Notes under the pieces: generated by a model
The model's input: the letters and a program-made list of their open reading frames with translations, nothing else
What the model was told of the DNA's origin: nothing
The model's database searches: none
Position numbers and translations under genes: made by a program
Shown here: piece by piece, positions 41,820-49,632 of the stretch
Layout: each line of letters starts with the position of its first letter
Numbering within the stretch: the stretch's first letter is position 1
NCBI RefSeq assembly: GCF_002803065.1
Contig: NZ_NNBL01000025.1
Span: 56,848-120,847, forward strand
From: Streptomyces sp. CB01635
Lineage (GTDB): Bacteria; Actinomycetota; Actinomycetes; Streptomycetales; Streptomycetaceae
Direction: 5' to 3'
DNA: 64,000 nt

Positions 41820-43241
41820 ATGCGTGGATTCCTCACTTCATCGATCGGCGTCGCGTCCGCGGCAGCCCTCACCCTTCCGCTCGCCCTGTCCTCCGGAGCC
41901 GGGGCAGCCACGACCCCTTCGGCCGTCAGAGCCCTGACCGCCGAAGCCGTATCCGGCAGCACCCAGTCGCTCCCCCTGACCGTCCTGCCCCGCGACCGCG
42001 GCCTGCGCGCCCCGGGTGAACAGGGCCTGACCCAGCGCGATGTGCACCCCTTCTCGCTCGTCGGCGTCGTCTGGAAAGACCCGGCCCTGGCGCTGGAGGG
42101 CAGCGTCCAGGTGCGTACGCGCGCCAAGGGCACCGCCCGCTGGTCCGGCTGGCAGGACGTCGAGACCCACAACGGCGACCATGCCCCCGACCCCGGCACG
42201 GCCGAGCACGACTCGGGCCGGCTGCGCGGAGCCACCGCCCCGCTGTGGGTCGGCGCGTCCGACGGCGTCGAGGTGCGCGTGCGCCCCCAGACGGCCCCGG
42301 CGCACCGGACCGCCGGATCCTCCGCGAACTCTGCGAACTCTGCGAACTCCGCCGCTCAGGCCCCTCTGCCCAAGGGCCTGCGCCTCGAACTGGTCGACCC
42401 CGGAGAGGAGCCCCCGCCCGCCGGCGAGCCCGCGTCCGGCGATGAGCCCGTGCCCGGCGGCGCCCCCGCCGAAGCCGCCGGCTCCGGCGTGCTGACCGTC
42501 GAGTCCGCCGCCTCCGCCGTCAACGCCGACCTGGCCCCCCTCGGCGCCGACGCCATCCCCGCCCTCACCAAGAAGGAGACCGAGAACGAGCTCATCGAGG
42601 CCGGCGGTGGTGAGGCCGACGCGAAGGTCCGCCCCTACATCGGCCCGCGCCCGCGCATCGTCACGCGCAAGGGCTGGGGCGCCGACGAGAAGCTGCGCGA
42701 GCGCGCCTTCGGCTACACCTCGAAGGTCAAGGCGACCTTCGTGCACCACAGCGCCACGGGCAACAACTACAAGTGCTCGCAAGCCCCTTCAGTCATCCGC
42801 GGTATCTACCGCTACCACGTGAAGAGCATGGGCTGGCGCGACATCGGCTACAACTTCCTCGTCGACAAGTGCGGCAACATCTACGAGGGCCGCGCCGGCG
42901 GTGTGGCGAAGCCGGTCATGGGCGCCCACACCCTCGGGTTCAACACGAACAGCATGGGAGTCGCGGTCCTCGGCACCTTCGGCTCCTCGAAGCCGCCGGC
43001 CGCCGCGGTGGACGCCCTCGCCCGCCTGACGGCCTGGAAGCTTGGCCTCTACGGGGTGAATCCGAGCGGTAAGACATATCTCACGTCAGCCGGTGGCAAT
43101 CTGTACCCCAAGGGGAAGAGCGTACGACTGAACGCGATTTCGGGGCACCGGGACGGCTTCGCGACCGAGTGCCCGGGGCGCCGCCTCTACGACAAGCTCG
43201 GCACCGCCCGGTCCACATCGGCCAGTCTCCAGGGCCGCTGA
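41820..43241 (+). CDS. Secreted N-acetylmuramoyl-L-alanine amidase (PGRP/Amidase_2 domain)
   Basis: A 473-residue exported protein. The signal peptide MRGFLTSSIGVASAAALTLP ends near residue 30. About 250 residues of linker and beta-rich region follow, including three SAN repeats (42321-42347) and a P/E/G-rich stretch. The C-terminal amidase spans about 285-465: RKGWGADEKLRER, FVHHSATGNNYKCSQ (zinc His), DIGYNFLVDKCGNIYEGRAGG, MGAHTLGFN and SGHRDGFATECPG (zinc His and Cys). It would cut the bond between muramic acid and L-Ala. ATGs at 41802 and 41769 are alternative starts; no good ribosome site settles it. Confidence 0.87.
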   Translation: MRGFLTSSIGVASAAALTLPLALSSGAGAATTPSAVRALTAEAVSGSTQSLPLTVLPRDRGLRAPGEQGLTQRDVHPFSLVGVVWKDPALALEGSVQVRTRAKGTARWSGWQDVETHNGDHAPDPGTAEHDSGRLRGATAPLWVGASDGVEVRVRPQTAPAHRTAGSSANSANSANSAAQAPLPKGLRLELVDPGEEPPPAGEPASGDEPVPGGAPAEAAGSGVLTVESAASAVNADLAPLGADAIPALTKKETENELIEAGGGEADAKVRPYIGPRPRIVTRKGWGADEKLRERAFGYTSKVKATFVHHSATGNNYKCSQAPSVIRGIYRYHVKSMGWRDIGYNFLVDKCGNIYEGRAGGVAKPVMGAHTLGFNTNSMGVAVLGTFGSSKPPAAAVDALARLTAWKLGLYGVNPSGKTYLTSAGGNLYPKGKSVRLNAISGHRDGFATECPGRRLYDKLGTARSTSASLQGR

Positions 43242-43324
43242 CGCCCGGCCGCACCGCACAGTCTGCATACACTGGCCGGCCGAAAGGCAGTTCGACCGGC
43301 CCCAGCAGGAAGCAGAGACGACAG

Positions 43325-44407
43325 GTGACAGAAGCGATCCTCCTGGTCGGCGGCAAGGGCACCCGACTGCGACCGCTCACCGTGAACACGCCCAAGCCGA
43401 TGGTCCCGGCGGCGGGCGTCCCGTTCCTCACCCACCAGCTGGCCCGGGCGAGAGCGGCGGGCGTCGAGCACATCGTGCTCGCCACCTCGTACCTCGCCGA
43501 AGTCTTCGAGCCGTACTTCGGCGACGGCTCACGCCTCGGACTGCATCTGGAGTACGTCACCGAGGAGGAGCCCCTCGGCACCGGCGGCGCGATCCGCAAC
43601 GTCGCGTCGCGGCTCCACTCGGGACCCGCCGATCCGGTCCTGATCTTCAACGGGGACATCCTCACCGGCCTCGACATCCGCGCCCTGGTGGACGAGCACG
43701 AGACCACCGGCGCTGACGTCTCCCTGCATCTGTCCCGGGTCGAGGACCCGCGGGCGTTCGGCCTGGTCCCCACGGACGCGACGGGCCGGGTCCAGGCGTT
43801 CCTGGAGAAGCCCCAGACGCCCGAGGAGATCGTCACCGACCAGATCAACGCGGGCGCCTACGTGTTCCGCCGCTCGGTCATCGACACGATCCCCACGGGC
43901 CGCCCCGTCTCGGTGGAACGCGAGACGTTCCCCGACCTGCTGGCGTCCGGCGCCCACCTGCAGGGCATGGTCGACTCCACGTACTGGCTGGACCTGGGCA
44001 CCCCCCAGGCCTTCGTGCGCGGCTCCGCCGACCTCGTCCTCGGCCGAGCGCCGTCCCCGGCCGTCCCCGGCCGGCGCGGCGACAGCCTCACGCTGCCCAC
44101 CGCCTCGGTCGCCCCCGGCGCGAAGCTCACGGACGGCACGGTCGTCTGCGAGAACGCGACGGTCGGCGAGGGCGCCCGCATCTCGGGCAGCGCGGTCCTC
44201 GCCGGCGCCACGGTCGAGGCGGGCGCGGTCGTCACCGACTCCCTGATCGGCCGCGGCGCCCACGTGGGCGCCCGCACGGTCCTGACGGGCGCGGTGATCG
44301 GCGACGGCGCGACGGTCGGCCCGGACAACGAACTCCAGTCGGGCGTACGGGTGTGGTGCGACGCCCGGATCCCGGCGGCGGCGGTGCGCTTCTCCTCGGA
44401 CCAGTAG
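43325..44407 (+). CDS. manC: Mannose-1-phosphate guanylyltransferase-like nucleotidyltransferase
   Basis: A 360-residue sugar nucleotidyltransferase starting at GTG 43325. The N-terminal domain begins EAILLVGGKGTRLRPLTVNTPKPMVP, then EPLGTGGAIRNV, LIFNGDILTGLD and INAGAYVFRRSVID. From about 265 there is a left-handed beta-helix of hexapeptide repeats (TVVCENATVGEGARISGSAV). This layout is that of GDP-mannose pyrophosphorylases and the related ManB/RmlA2 of mycobacteria. It makes GDP-mannose from mannose-1-phosphate and GTP, continuing from manA and manB also in this window. Glucose-1-phosphate thymidylyltransferase is a less likely alternative. Confidence 0.85.
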   Translation: MTEAILLVGGKGTRLRPLTVNTPKPMVPAAGVPFLTHQLARARAAGVEHIVLATSYLAEVFEPYFGDGSRLGLHLEYVTEEEPLGTGGAIRNVASRLHSGPADPVLIFNGDILTGLDIRALVDEHETTGADVSLHLSRVEDPRAFGLVPTDATGRVQAFLEKPQTPEEIVTDQINAGAYVFRRSVIDTIPTGRPVSVERETFPDLLASGAHLQGMVDSTYWLDLGTPQAFVRGSADLVLGRAPSPAVPGRRGDSLTLPTASVAPGAKLTDGTVVCENATVGEGARISGSAVLAGATVEAGAVVTDSLIGRGAHVGARTVLTGAVIGDGATVGPDNELQSGVRVWCDARIPAAAVRFSSDQ

Positions 44408-44490
44408 GGGCCGTCTCCTCGGACCAGTGGGGGCCGGCGAGGCCGACCCCCTACGCTGCAAGGAGCACCCCACCACCCGACGAGGCTCCC

Positions 44491-45501
44491 TTGGCCGGCC
44501 GATACGCCCCCCGCCCCACGCGCACCACGGTGCGCGGCGGCGAGACCGTCGTGCCCAGGGCCGTCCTGCCGCGCCCGGCGACCGCGGCGCAGACCCGCCG
44601 CTGGACGCCCAAGGGCGCGTTCGACCTGGGCCTGACCCTGGGACCGCTGCGCCGGGGGCCCGCCGACCCCGCCTTCCGCGTCACACCGGACGGCTCGGTC
44701 TGGCGGGCCACCCGCACGCCCGAGGGCCCCGGCACGCTGCGCGTGGCTCTGCGCGGCACCGTCGCCGAAGCGGATGCATGGGGCCCGGGTGCAACCTGGC
44801 TGCTTGCCCAACTCCCGCAACTTCTCGGTGAGTTGGACGAGCCCGAGGTGTTCGAGCCGCGCCACCGGCTGGTCGCCCACGCCCACCACCACCGGCCGGG
44901 TCTGCGCCTGCTGCGTACGGGTCTGGTCATGGAATCGCTGATCCCGTCGATCCTGGAACAGAAGATCACGACGGAGGAGGCGTACCGCGCCTGGCGGATC
45001 CTGCTGCGCACGTACGGCACCCCGGCACCCGGCCCCACCGCCGGGCTCGGCCTCCACGTCATGCCGGAACCCCGTACCTGGTCGCTCATCCCGTCCTGGG
45101 AGTGGCACCGCGCGGGCGTGGACAACAAGCGGGCCTCGACCATCCTGCGCGCCGTGAAGGTGGCCCGCCGCATGGAGGAGGCCGCGGCGATGACCCCGGC
45201 CGACGCCCGCGCCCGCCTCGAACTGATCCCCGGCATCGGCCCCTGGACCTCCGCCGAGACGGTCCAGCGCAGCAACGGCGCCGCCGACGCCGTGACGACC
45301 GGCGACGTCCATCTGCCGGGCATCGTCGGCTACGCGCTCGCCGGCAACCGCGACGCGGACGACGCGGAGATGCTGCGGCTCCTCGCCCCGTACGAGGAGC
45401 AGGGCCAGCGCCACCGCGCGGCCCGCCTCATCCTCCTCAGCGGCCGCACACCCCCGCGCAGACAGCCGAAGATGCGCCGCACGAACATCGCCGACTGGTA
45501 G
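44491..45501 (+). CDS. HhH-GPD DNA glycosylase (3-methyladenine glycosylase/AlkA-like)
   Basis: A 336-residue DNA-repair protein. The helix-hairpin-helix is ARLELIPGIGPWTSAETVQRS near residue 243, followed by TTGDVHLPG, whose Asp is the catalytic residue of the HhH-GPD family. The segment ESLIPSILEQKITTEEAYRAW near 150 matches the AlkA/Ada glycosylase helix. It excises alkylated purines by base flipping. The TTG at 44491 (GAGG five bases upstream) was chosen; GTG at 44530 is an alternative. It is followed by a long inverted repeat at 45520-45583. Confidence 0.85.
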   Translation: MAGRYAPRPTRTTVRGGETVVPRAVLPRPATAAQTRRWTPKGAFDLGLTLGPLRRGPADPAFRVTPDGSVWRATRTPEGPGTLRVALRGTVAEADAWGPGATWLLAQLPQLLGELDEPEVFEPRHRLVAHAHHHRPGLRLLRTGLVMESLIPSILEQKITTEEAYRAWRILLRTYGTPAPGPTAGLGLHVMPEPRTWSLIPSWEWHRAGVDNKRASTILRAVKVARRMEEAAAMTPADARARLELIPGIGPWTSAETVQRSNGAADAVTTGDVHLPGIVGYALAGNRDADDAEMLRLLAPYEEQGQRHRAARLILLSGRTPPRRQPKMRRTNIADW

Positions 45502-45519
45502 CAGGCCTTCCAGGGGCTG

Positions 45520-45583
45520 GTCTTCACATTCCCGCCTGCCCCGCGGCGTCTGGCCTCCGGGCGGACGACGGGAATGTGAAGAC
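45520..45583. repeat. 15-bp inverted repeat between convergent genes
   Basis: GTCTTCACATTCCCG (45520-45534) and its exact complement (45569-45583) enclose 34 bases. Flanking AGGG/CCCT bases extend the arms with one bulge. The arms are less GC-rich than usual terminators. It may terminate both the glycosylase and fbiB transcripts, or be a remnant of a mobile palindrome. Confidence 0.75.
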
Positions 45584-45588
45584 AGGCC

Positions 45589-46896
45589 CTAGCGCACGAC
45601 CACGAAGTCACCGGCGTCGCGCGCCGGGCGCTCCGCAGGTGCGACGGCCGCGTGCCCCACGGCCACGGCGCCCATCGGGTCCCACTCCTGCGGAAGGCCG
45701 AGCACCTCGCGTACGACATCGCGGCAGAACATCGTCGACGACACCCACGCGGAGCCGAGCCGCTCACCGGCGAGCGCGACCAGGAAGTTCTGCACGCCCG
45801 CGCCGGCCGCGACCACGAACATCTCCCGCTCGGCGGCGTCCCGGCGCGCGTGCCCGTACGTGTGCGACCCGTCCATCACCATGCACGGCACGACCAGATA
45901 CGGCGCCCGGCGCAGCACGTCACCGCGGCGCACGCGCTTGGCGACGGACTCCTCGCTCTTGCCGTCGCGCCGCAGATCCTCGATCCACGCGTCCCGCATC
46001 GCGTCGAGCAGCCGCACGCGCGACTCCTCGGACTCCAGGAGCACGAACCGCCACGGCGTCGTGTGGTGCGGGGCGGGCGCCGTCACGGCCGCGGCGACCG
46101 CGCGCCGCACGGCTCCCGGGTCGACCGGCTCGTCCGTGAAGGCCCGCACCGTACGCCGCTGGGTCACGGCCTCCCGTACGGCCTCGGACGTGCCGAGCCG
46201 GAACATGTCGTCCCGCGCTACGCGCACCAGCTCGCGCGCGCCGGTGCCCTCGCCCACCACGTGCGCGAGCCCGCGCACGACGGCGACGGGCAGCCCGGCC
46301 GCCTTGCCCTTGACCAGGTCCCCGGCGGCGGCCAGCTCGTCCGCCGTGGCGACGACCGTGGCGCTGAGGGGATTGCCGTACGCGTCCGTGCCGCCGCGCA
46401 GGTCGTCGAGGACGTGCACGCCCGCGGCGCCGATGGCGACATCGGTCAGGCCGTTGCGCCAGGGGCGGCCGAAGGTGTCCGTCACGACGACCCCGACGTC
46501 CACGCCGAGTGTGTCCCGCAGCCCGTCCCGGATCGCCGCGGCCGACGCGTCGGGGTCCTCGGGCAGCAGCAGCACCGTGCCCGCGGGCGTGTTCGACGCG
46601 TCGACGCCGGCCGCGGCCATGACCAGGCCCAGCTTGTTCTCGACGATGCGCAGGGGGCCGCGGCGCGCGACGACCCGTACGGTCTCGGCGTCTATGGCCG
46701 CCTCGCGGTCGGTGGCCTCGACGATCCGGCCCTCGGCCTTGCTGACGATCTTCGAGGTGACCAGTAGCACGTCCCCGTCGACGAGGCCGGGCTCGGCGGT
46801 GGCGATCAGCTTGGCGAGGTCGTCGCCCTCGCGGACCTCGGGGATGCCGGGGAGCGCCCAGGCACGGAAGGAGGGAGCGGAGGGAGTGTCACTCAC
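45589..46896 (-). CDS. fbiB: Coenzyme F420:L-glutamate ligase with FMN nitroreductase domain
   Basis: A 435-residue two-domain protein. Residues 1-240 are a CofE-type gamma-glutamyl ligase: LVTSKIVSKAEGRIVE near 45 and VVVTDTFGRPWRNGLTDVAIG near 137. It adds L-glutamates to F420-0 with GTP. Residues about 245-435 are a nitroreductase-like domain (RRTVRAFTDEPVDPGAV, HHTTPWRFVLL, AAGAGVQNFLVAL). This domain is known in mycobacterial FbiB to reduce dehydro-F420-0 with FMN. The GTG at 46896 overlaps the fbiA stop (GTGA) and has GGAGGAGG upstream. The full fusion is typical of actinobacteria. Confidence 0.95.
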   Translation of the reverse strand: MSDTPSAPSFRAWALPGIPEVREGDDLAKLIATAEPGLVDGDVLLVTSKIVSKAEGRIVEATDREAAIDAETVRVVARRGPLRIVENKLGLVMAAAGVDASNTPAGTVLLLPEDPDASAAAIRDGLRDTLGVDVGVVVTDTFGRPWRNGLTDVAIGAAGVHVLDDLRGGTDAYGNPLSATVVATADELAAAGDLVKGKAAGLPVAVVRGLAHVVGEGTGARELVRVARDDMFRLGTSEAVREAVTQRRTVRAFTDEPVDPGAVRRAVAAAVTAPAPHHTTPWRFVLLESEESRVRLLDAMRDAWIEDLRRDGKSEESVAKRVRRGDVLRRAPYLVVPCMVMDGSHTYGHARRDAAEREMFVVAAGAGVQNFLVALAGERLGSAWVSSTMFCRDVVREVLGLPQEWDPMGAVAVGHAAVAPAERPARDAGDFVVVR

Positions 46897-47852
46897 GCGC
46901 GGACCTCCTCCGCGAGCGTGAGCGCCTCACGCGCCATCTGCGTCGTCGCGTCCAGGTCGGACATCATCAGCGGCACCGCGCGGCAGCGGATGCCCGCCGA
47001 CTCGACGCGCTCCACCGTGCCCGCGTCCACCGTGTCGACGAGCCATCCGTCGAGCAGCCCCGACCCGTAGTGCTCGGCGACCGCGGCGGCCGTCGAGTCG
47101 ACACCCACGGCGGCGAGGACCTTGTCGGCCATGCCGCGCACGGGCGCGTCCCCGACGATGGGCGACAGGCCGACAACGGGCACACCGGCTTCGGCGATGG
47201 CCTCGCGGATGCCCGGCACGGCGAGGATGGTCCCGACGCTGACGACGGGGTTGGACGGCGGGAAGAGGATGACGTCCGCCTCGGCGATGGCCTCCAGGAC
47301 ACCCGGCGCGGGCTTGGCCTGCTCGGCGCCGACGGGCACCACGGCGTGCGCGTCCACAGAGGCCCGCAGCTTCACCCAGTACTCCTGGAAGTGCACGGCC
47401 CTGCGCTCCCCGTCGAGGGTCACCGCCACATGCGTCTCGACGCGGTCGTCGGACATCGGGATGAGCCGCACGCCGGGCTTCCAGCGCTCGCACAGCGCCT
47501 CGGTGACCGCGCTGAGCGGATAGCCGGCGCCCAGCATCTGCGTACGGACGATGTGGGTCGCGAAGTCCCGGTCGCCGAGACCGAACCACTCGGGCCCCAC
47601 CCCGTAGGCGGCCAGCTCCTCCTTGACCAGATACGTCTCGTCCGTACGTCCCCAGCCCTGCTCCTCGTTGATGCCACCGCCGAGCGTGTACATCACCGTG
47701 TCGAGGTCCGGACAGACCTTCAGGCCGAAGAGATGGATGTCGTCCCCGGTGTTGCCGATGACCGTGATGACCGCGTCGTCCGGCGCCGCCTGCTTGAGAC
47801 CGCGAAGGAACCGGGCACCACCGATGCCGCCTGCCAGAACCACAATGCGCAT
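46893..47852 (-). CDS. fbiA: F420 lactyl/phosphoenolpyruvyl transferase
   Basis: A 319-residue CofD-family enzyme. The N-terminus MRIVVLAGGIGGARFLRGL is a Rossmann-like start, followed by VIGNTGDDIHLFGLKVCPDLDTVMYTLGG, the deazaflavin and metal-binding segment, and ILFPPSNPVVSVGTIL near residue 203. It joins Fo to a 2-phospho-lactyl or phosphoenolpyruvyl group carried on guanosine, giving (dehydro-)F420-0. It is coupled to fbiB, which completes the tail. The guanylyltransferase (fbiD/cofC) and Fo synthase are not in the window. Confidence 0.95.
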   Translation of the reverse strand: MRIVVLAGGIGGARFLRGLKQAAPDDAVITVIGNTGDDIHLFGLKVCPDLDTVMYTLGGGINEEQGWGRTDETYLVKEELAAYGVGPEWFGLGDRDFATHIVRTQMLGAGYPLSAVTEALCERWKPGVRLIPMSDDRVETHVAVTLDGERRAVHFQEYWVKLRASVDAHAVVPVGAEQAKPAPGVLEAIAEADVILFPPSNPVVSVGTILAVPGIREAIAEAGVPVVGLSPIVGDAPVRGMADKVLAAVGVDSTAAAVAEHYGSGLLDGWLVDTVDAGTVERVESAGIRCRAVPLMMSDLDATTQMAREALTLAEEVRA

Positions 47853-47885
47853 GTGCCCAGCATCGCAGGCGGGTACGACACTTCG

Positions 47886-48389
47886 TCAGGCGGTCACGGC
47901 ATCCTGCATGGCGTCGCTGACGCAGCGGGGGGCGTGCATGGGCATCTCGGTGAGCCCGGGGTAGTACACATGGAGGCTGACTGCGGGCTCCAGAGCGTCG
48001 TTGACGACCTCGTGGACGTATCCGGGGGCGAAGACGCGCTGTGCGCCGGGCGCGAGGGTGCGGGTGCCGCGCTCCGAACGCTCCGTCAGCTCACCCTGGA
48101 GGACGGTCAGTATGCCGGAGGAGCGGCCGTGGTCGTGCAGTCCGCTGCCCTGCCCGGGCACCCAGGACAGCAGCCAGACCTCGTAGCCGGGGCCGGTCTG
48201 GAGCCGGTGGTACCAGCGGCTGGTGGCGTCGTACTCGACGAGGTGTTCCCACCGGCCGGGGTCGGCGGCGATGGTGCGGGCCAGGCCGGCGAACTCGGCG
48301 ACGGTGGCCGGGTGCTCGCGCGCGGGCTGGAGCAGGTGGGGTACTTCGAGGATGTCGCCGGCGATCTGCAGGTCGCTGTCACTGTTCAT
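47886..48389 (-). CDS. Cysteine dioxygenase type I
   Basis: A 167-residue cupin iron enzyme. The iron ligands are HDH in QGSGLHDHGRSSGILTVLQG near residue 80 and His in GYVHEVVND near 124. The RWYH segment near 57 lies where the substrate-binding Arg and Tyr occur. It oxidises L-cysteine to cysteine sulfinic acid with O2. The ATG at 48389 has GAGGAG about 12 bases upstream. It runs from its own promoter candidate in the long gap before whiB, and ends 34 bases from fbiA, which is on the same strand and could be read through. Confidence 0.9.
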   Translation of the reverse strand: MNSDSDLQIAGDILEVPHLLQPAREHPATVAEFAGLARTIAADPGRWEHLVEYDATSRWYHRLQTGPGYEVWLLSWVPGQGSGLHDHGRSSGILTVLQGELTERSERGTRTLAPGAQRVFAPGYVHEVVNDALEPAVSLHVYYPGLTEMPMHAPRCVSDAMQDAVTA

Positions 48390-48613
48390 GGGTGCGGGGG
48401 CTCCTCGGCGGAGTGCGGAGTGCGGTGTGCTGGGGGTGTCGCTGGACGGCGCCCGGCACGGATGAACTGCCGGGGGAGTGGAGCGCGGTGGAGCGAGGAG
48501 ATTCAGCCGGAGCGCGGTGGGCTCAACAGCTGGGACAGCAACAGCGCGCGCGGGCAGCACCGAGGGACCCGGGTCGGGTCACGGAAAGCGCCAAGTTCGC
48601 GAGCATGCCCACC

Positions 48614-48642
48614 AGGACACCGGTTCATTCCTCCTCTGTCAA
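48614..48642 (-). promoter_or_regulatory. Candidate cysteine dioxygenase promoter
   Basis: On the minus strand, a perfect TTGACA (48642-48637) is followed by a 17-bp spacer and TGTCCT (48619-48614). The -10 is weak. It predicts a leader of about 215 bases before the ATG at 48389. Confidence 0.4.
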
Positions 48643-48991
48643 CTAGGTGTCCGGATTGTGGGATATGTTTCACCTCATCCGGTTGTCGTGCCAGGCGAAA
48701 GGTTTGTTCAGCTTCTGGCCGGGACACATGGCGCATCAACCGGGCGCACAAACGCCGTCGCGCTCCCGTGATCCGAATGTGATCCGGAACGCTCCGGCGC
48801 CGCTCCCGGAACGGGATCAACGCCCCAGGCGTCCTCCCTTGCAGAGGCCCGCGCGAGGTCTGCCGGAGCTCTTGGGGGAGCGACGACCGGGATGGGCCTC
48901 TGGCAAGTGTCAAGGTTTATGCCGATTTGAACACTTTCCGCATACCCTTGGTTCCGCAGAGTGAATAAGGGACCCAATAGCAGATCTCGGC

Positions 48992-49021
48992 TTGACTGGC
49001 CCGGATCGGCACACTTGTAAT
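48992..49021 (+). promoter_or_regulatory. Candidate whiB promoter
   Basis: TTGACT (48992-48997), an 18-bp spacer and TGTAAT (49016-49021) fit a vegetative promoter. The start would be near 49028, leaving a leader of about 67 bases. S. coelicolor whiB is known to have two promoters, so a second one may lie further upstream. Confidence 0.5.
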
Positions 49022-49094
49022 TTCACTCGTGTCGTTCAGCCGAAAACGGTGGCGGCAGCATCACGGGGACGCACAGACGGACGAGGGGCGCACT

Positions 49095-49358
49095 ATGACC
49101 GAGTCGTTTCAGCAACTGCTGGTCGAGGACGCGGAAGAGGAACTCGGCTGGCAGGAGCGCGCGCTGTGCGCCCAGACCGACCCCGAGTCGTTCTTCCCGG
49201 AGAAGGGCGGCTCCACCCGGGAGGCCAAGAAGGTCTGCCTCGCCTGCGAGGTCAGGTCCGAGTGCCTCGAGTACGCACTGGCCAACGACGAGCGGTTCGG
49301 CATCTGGGGCGGCCTCTCCGAGCGGGAACGGCGCCGCCTGAAGAAGGCCGCCGTCTGA
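49095..49358 (+). CDS. whiB: Sporulation regulator WhiB (Wbl iron-sulfur protein)
   Basis: An 87-residue protein with the four cluster cysteines at 25, 48, 51 and 57 (CxxC in VCLACEVRSEC). The family turn GIWGG is at 69-73, followed by the basic helix SERERRRLKKAAV. It binds a [4Fe-4S] cluster, pairs with WhiA and the sigma factor, and is needed for aerial hyphae to septate into spores. The sequence is nearly identical to what I recall for S. coelicolor WhiB. The ATG at 49095 follows ACGAGGGGCGCACT; an in-frame upstream start would add non-conserved residues. Confidence 0.97.
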   Translation: MTESFQQLLVEDAEEELGWQERALCAQTDPESFFPEKGGSTREAKKVCLACEVRSECLEYALANDERFGIWGGLSERERRRLKKAAV

Positions 49359-49490
49359 GCCGCTGTCAGAGCAGCTGCCTGAAACGACGAGAACGACAGG
49401 CCTCGGCAAGGACCGCAGCAGGATCCACCGAGCACCGCCCCAAGGACCGCAATAAGGACGCCGTCCGAAGACTCTTTTCCGCGTAGCGAT

Positions 49491-49528
49491 CGGCCCGTCG
49501 CCCTGGGTTGTCCACAGGGGGCGGGCCG
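49491..49528 (+). terminator. Terminator hairpin downstream of whiB
   Basis: CGGCCCGTCGCCCTG pairs with CAGGGGGCGGGCCG with one bulge across a 9-base loop. It ends about 100 bases before the next gene. Confidence 0.65.
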
Positions 49529-49632
49529 CCGTTGTTGTCAGCCGTTAGTGTGGGGCCCCGTCCGAGACGACCCAGCGCCCCCGCAGGGCACGGGCGTCCA
49601 CCGCAGTCCAACGAACCGGGGCCCGTACCTCG

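Larger units (their letters stand above)
48390..49094. other. 705-bp divergent intergenic region (cysteine dioxygenase / whiB)
   Basis: Several frames are open here, but none has gene-like composition with a ribosome site and homology that I recognise. The left part is the cysteine dioxygenase leader with a promoter candidate at 48614-48642. On the same strand a 13-codon frame (48579-48620, GTG start behind AGGAGG, containing WWAC) overlaps that promoter. The right part holds the whiB promoter candidate. The middle (about 48660-48990) has moderate AT content and AGTGA/TCACT half-sites, but no clear palindrome. Confidence 0.5.

Noticed and set aside
48478..48964. Small open frames upstream of whiB on both strands
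   Set aside because: They overlap one another, lack ribosome sites, and have no recognisable composition or homology.
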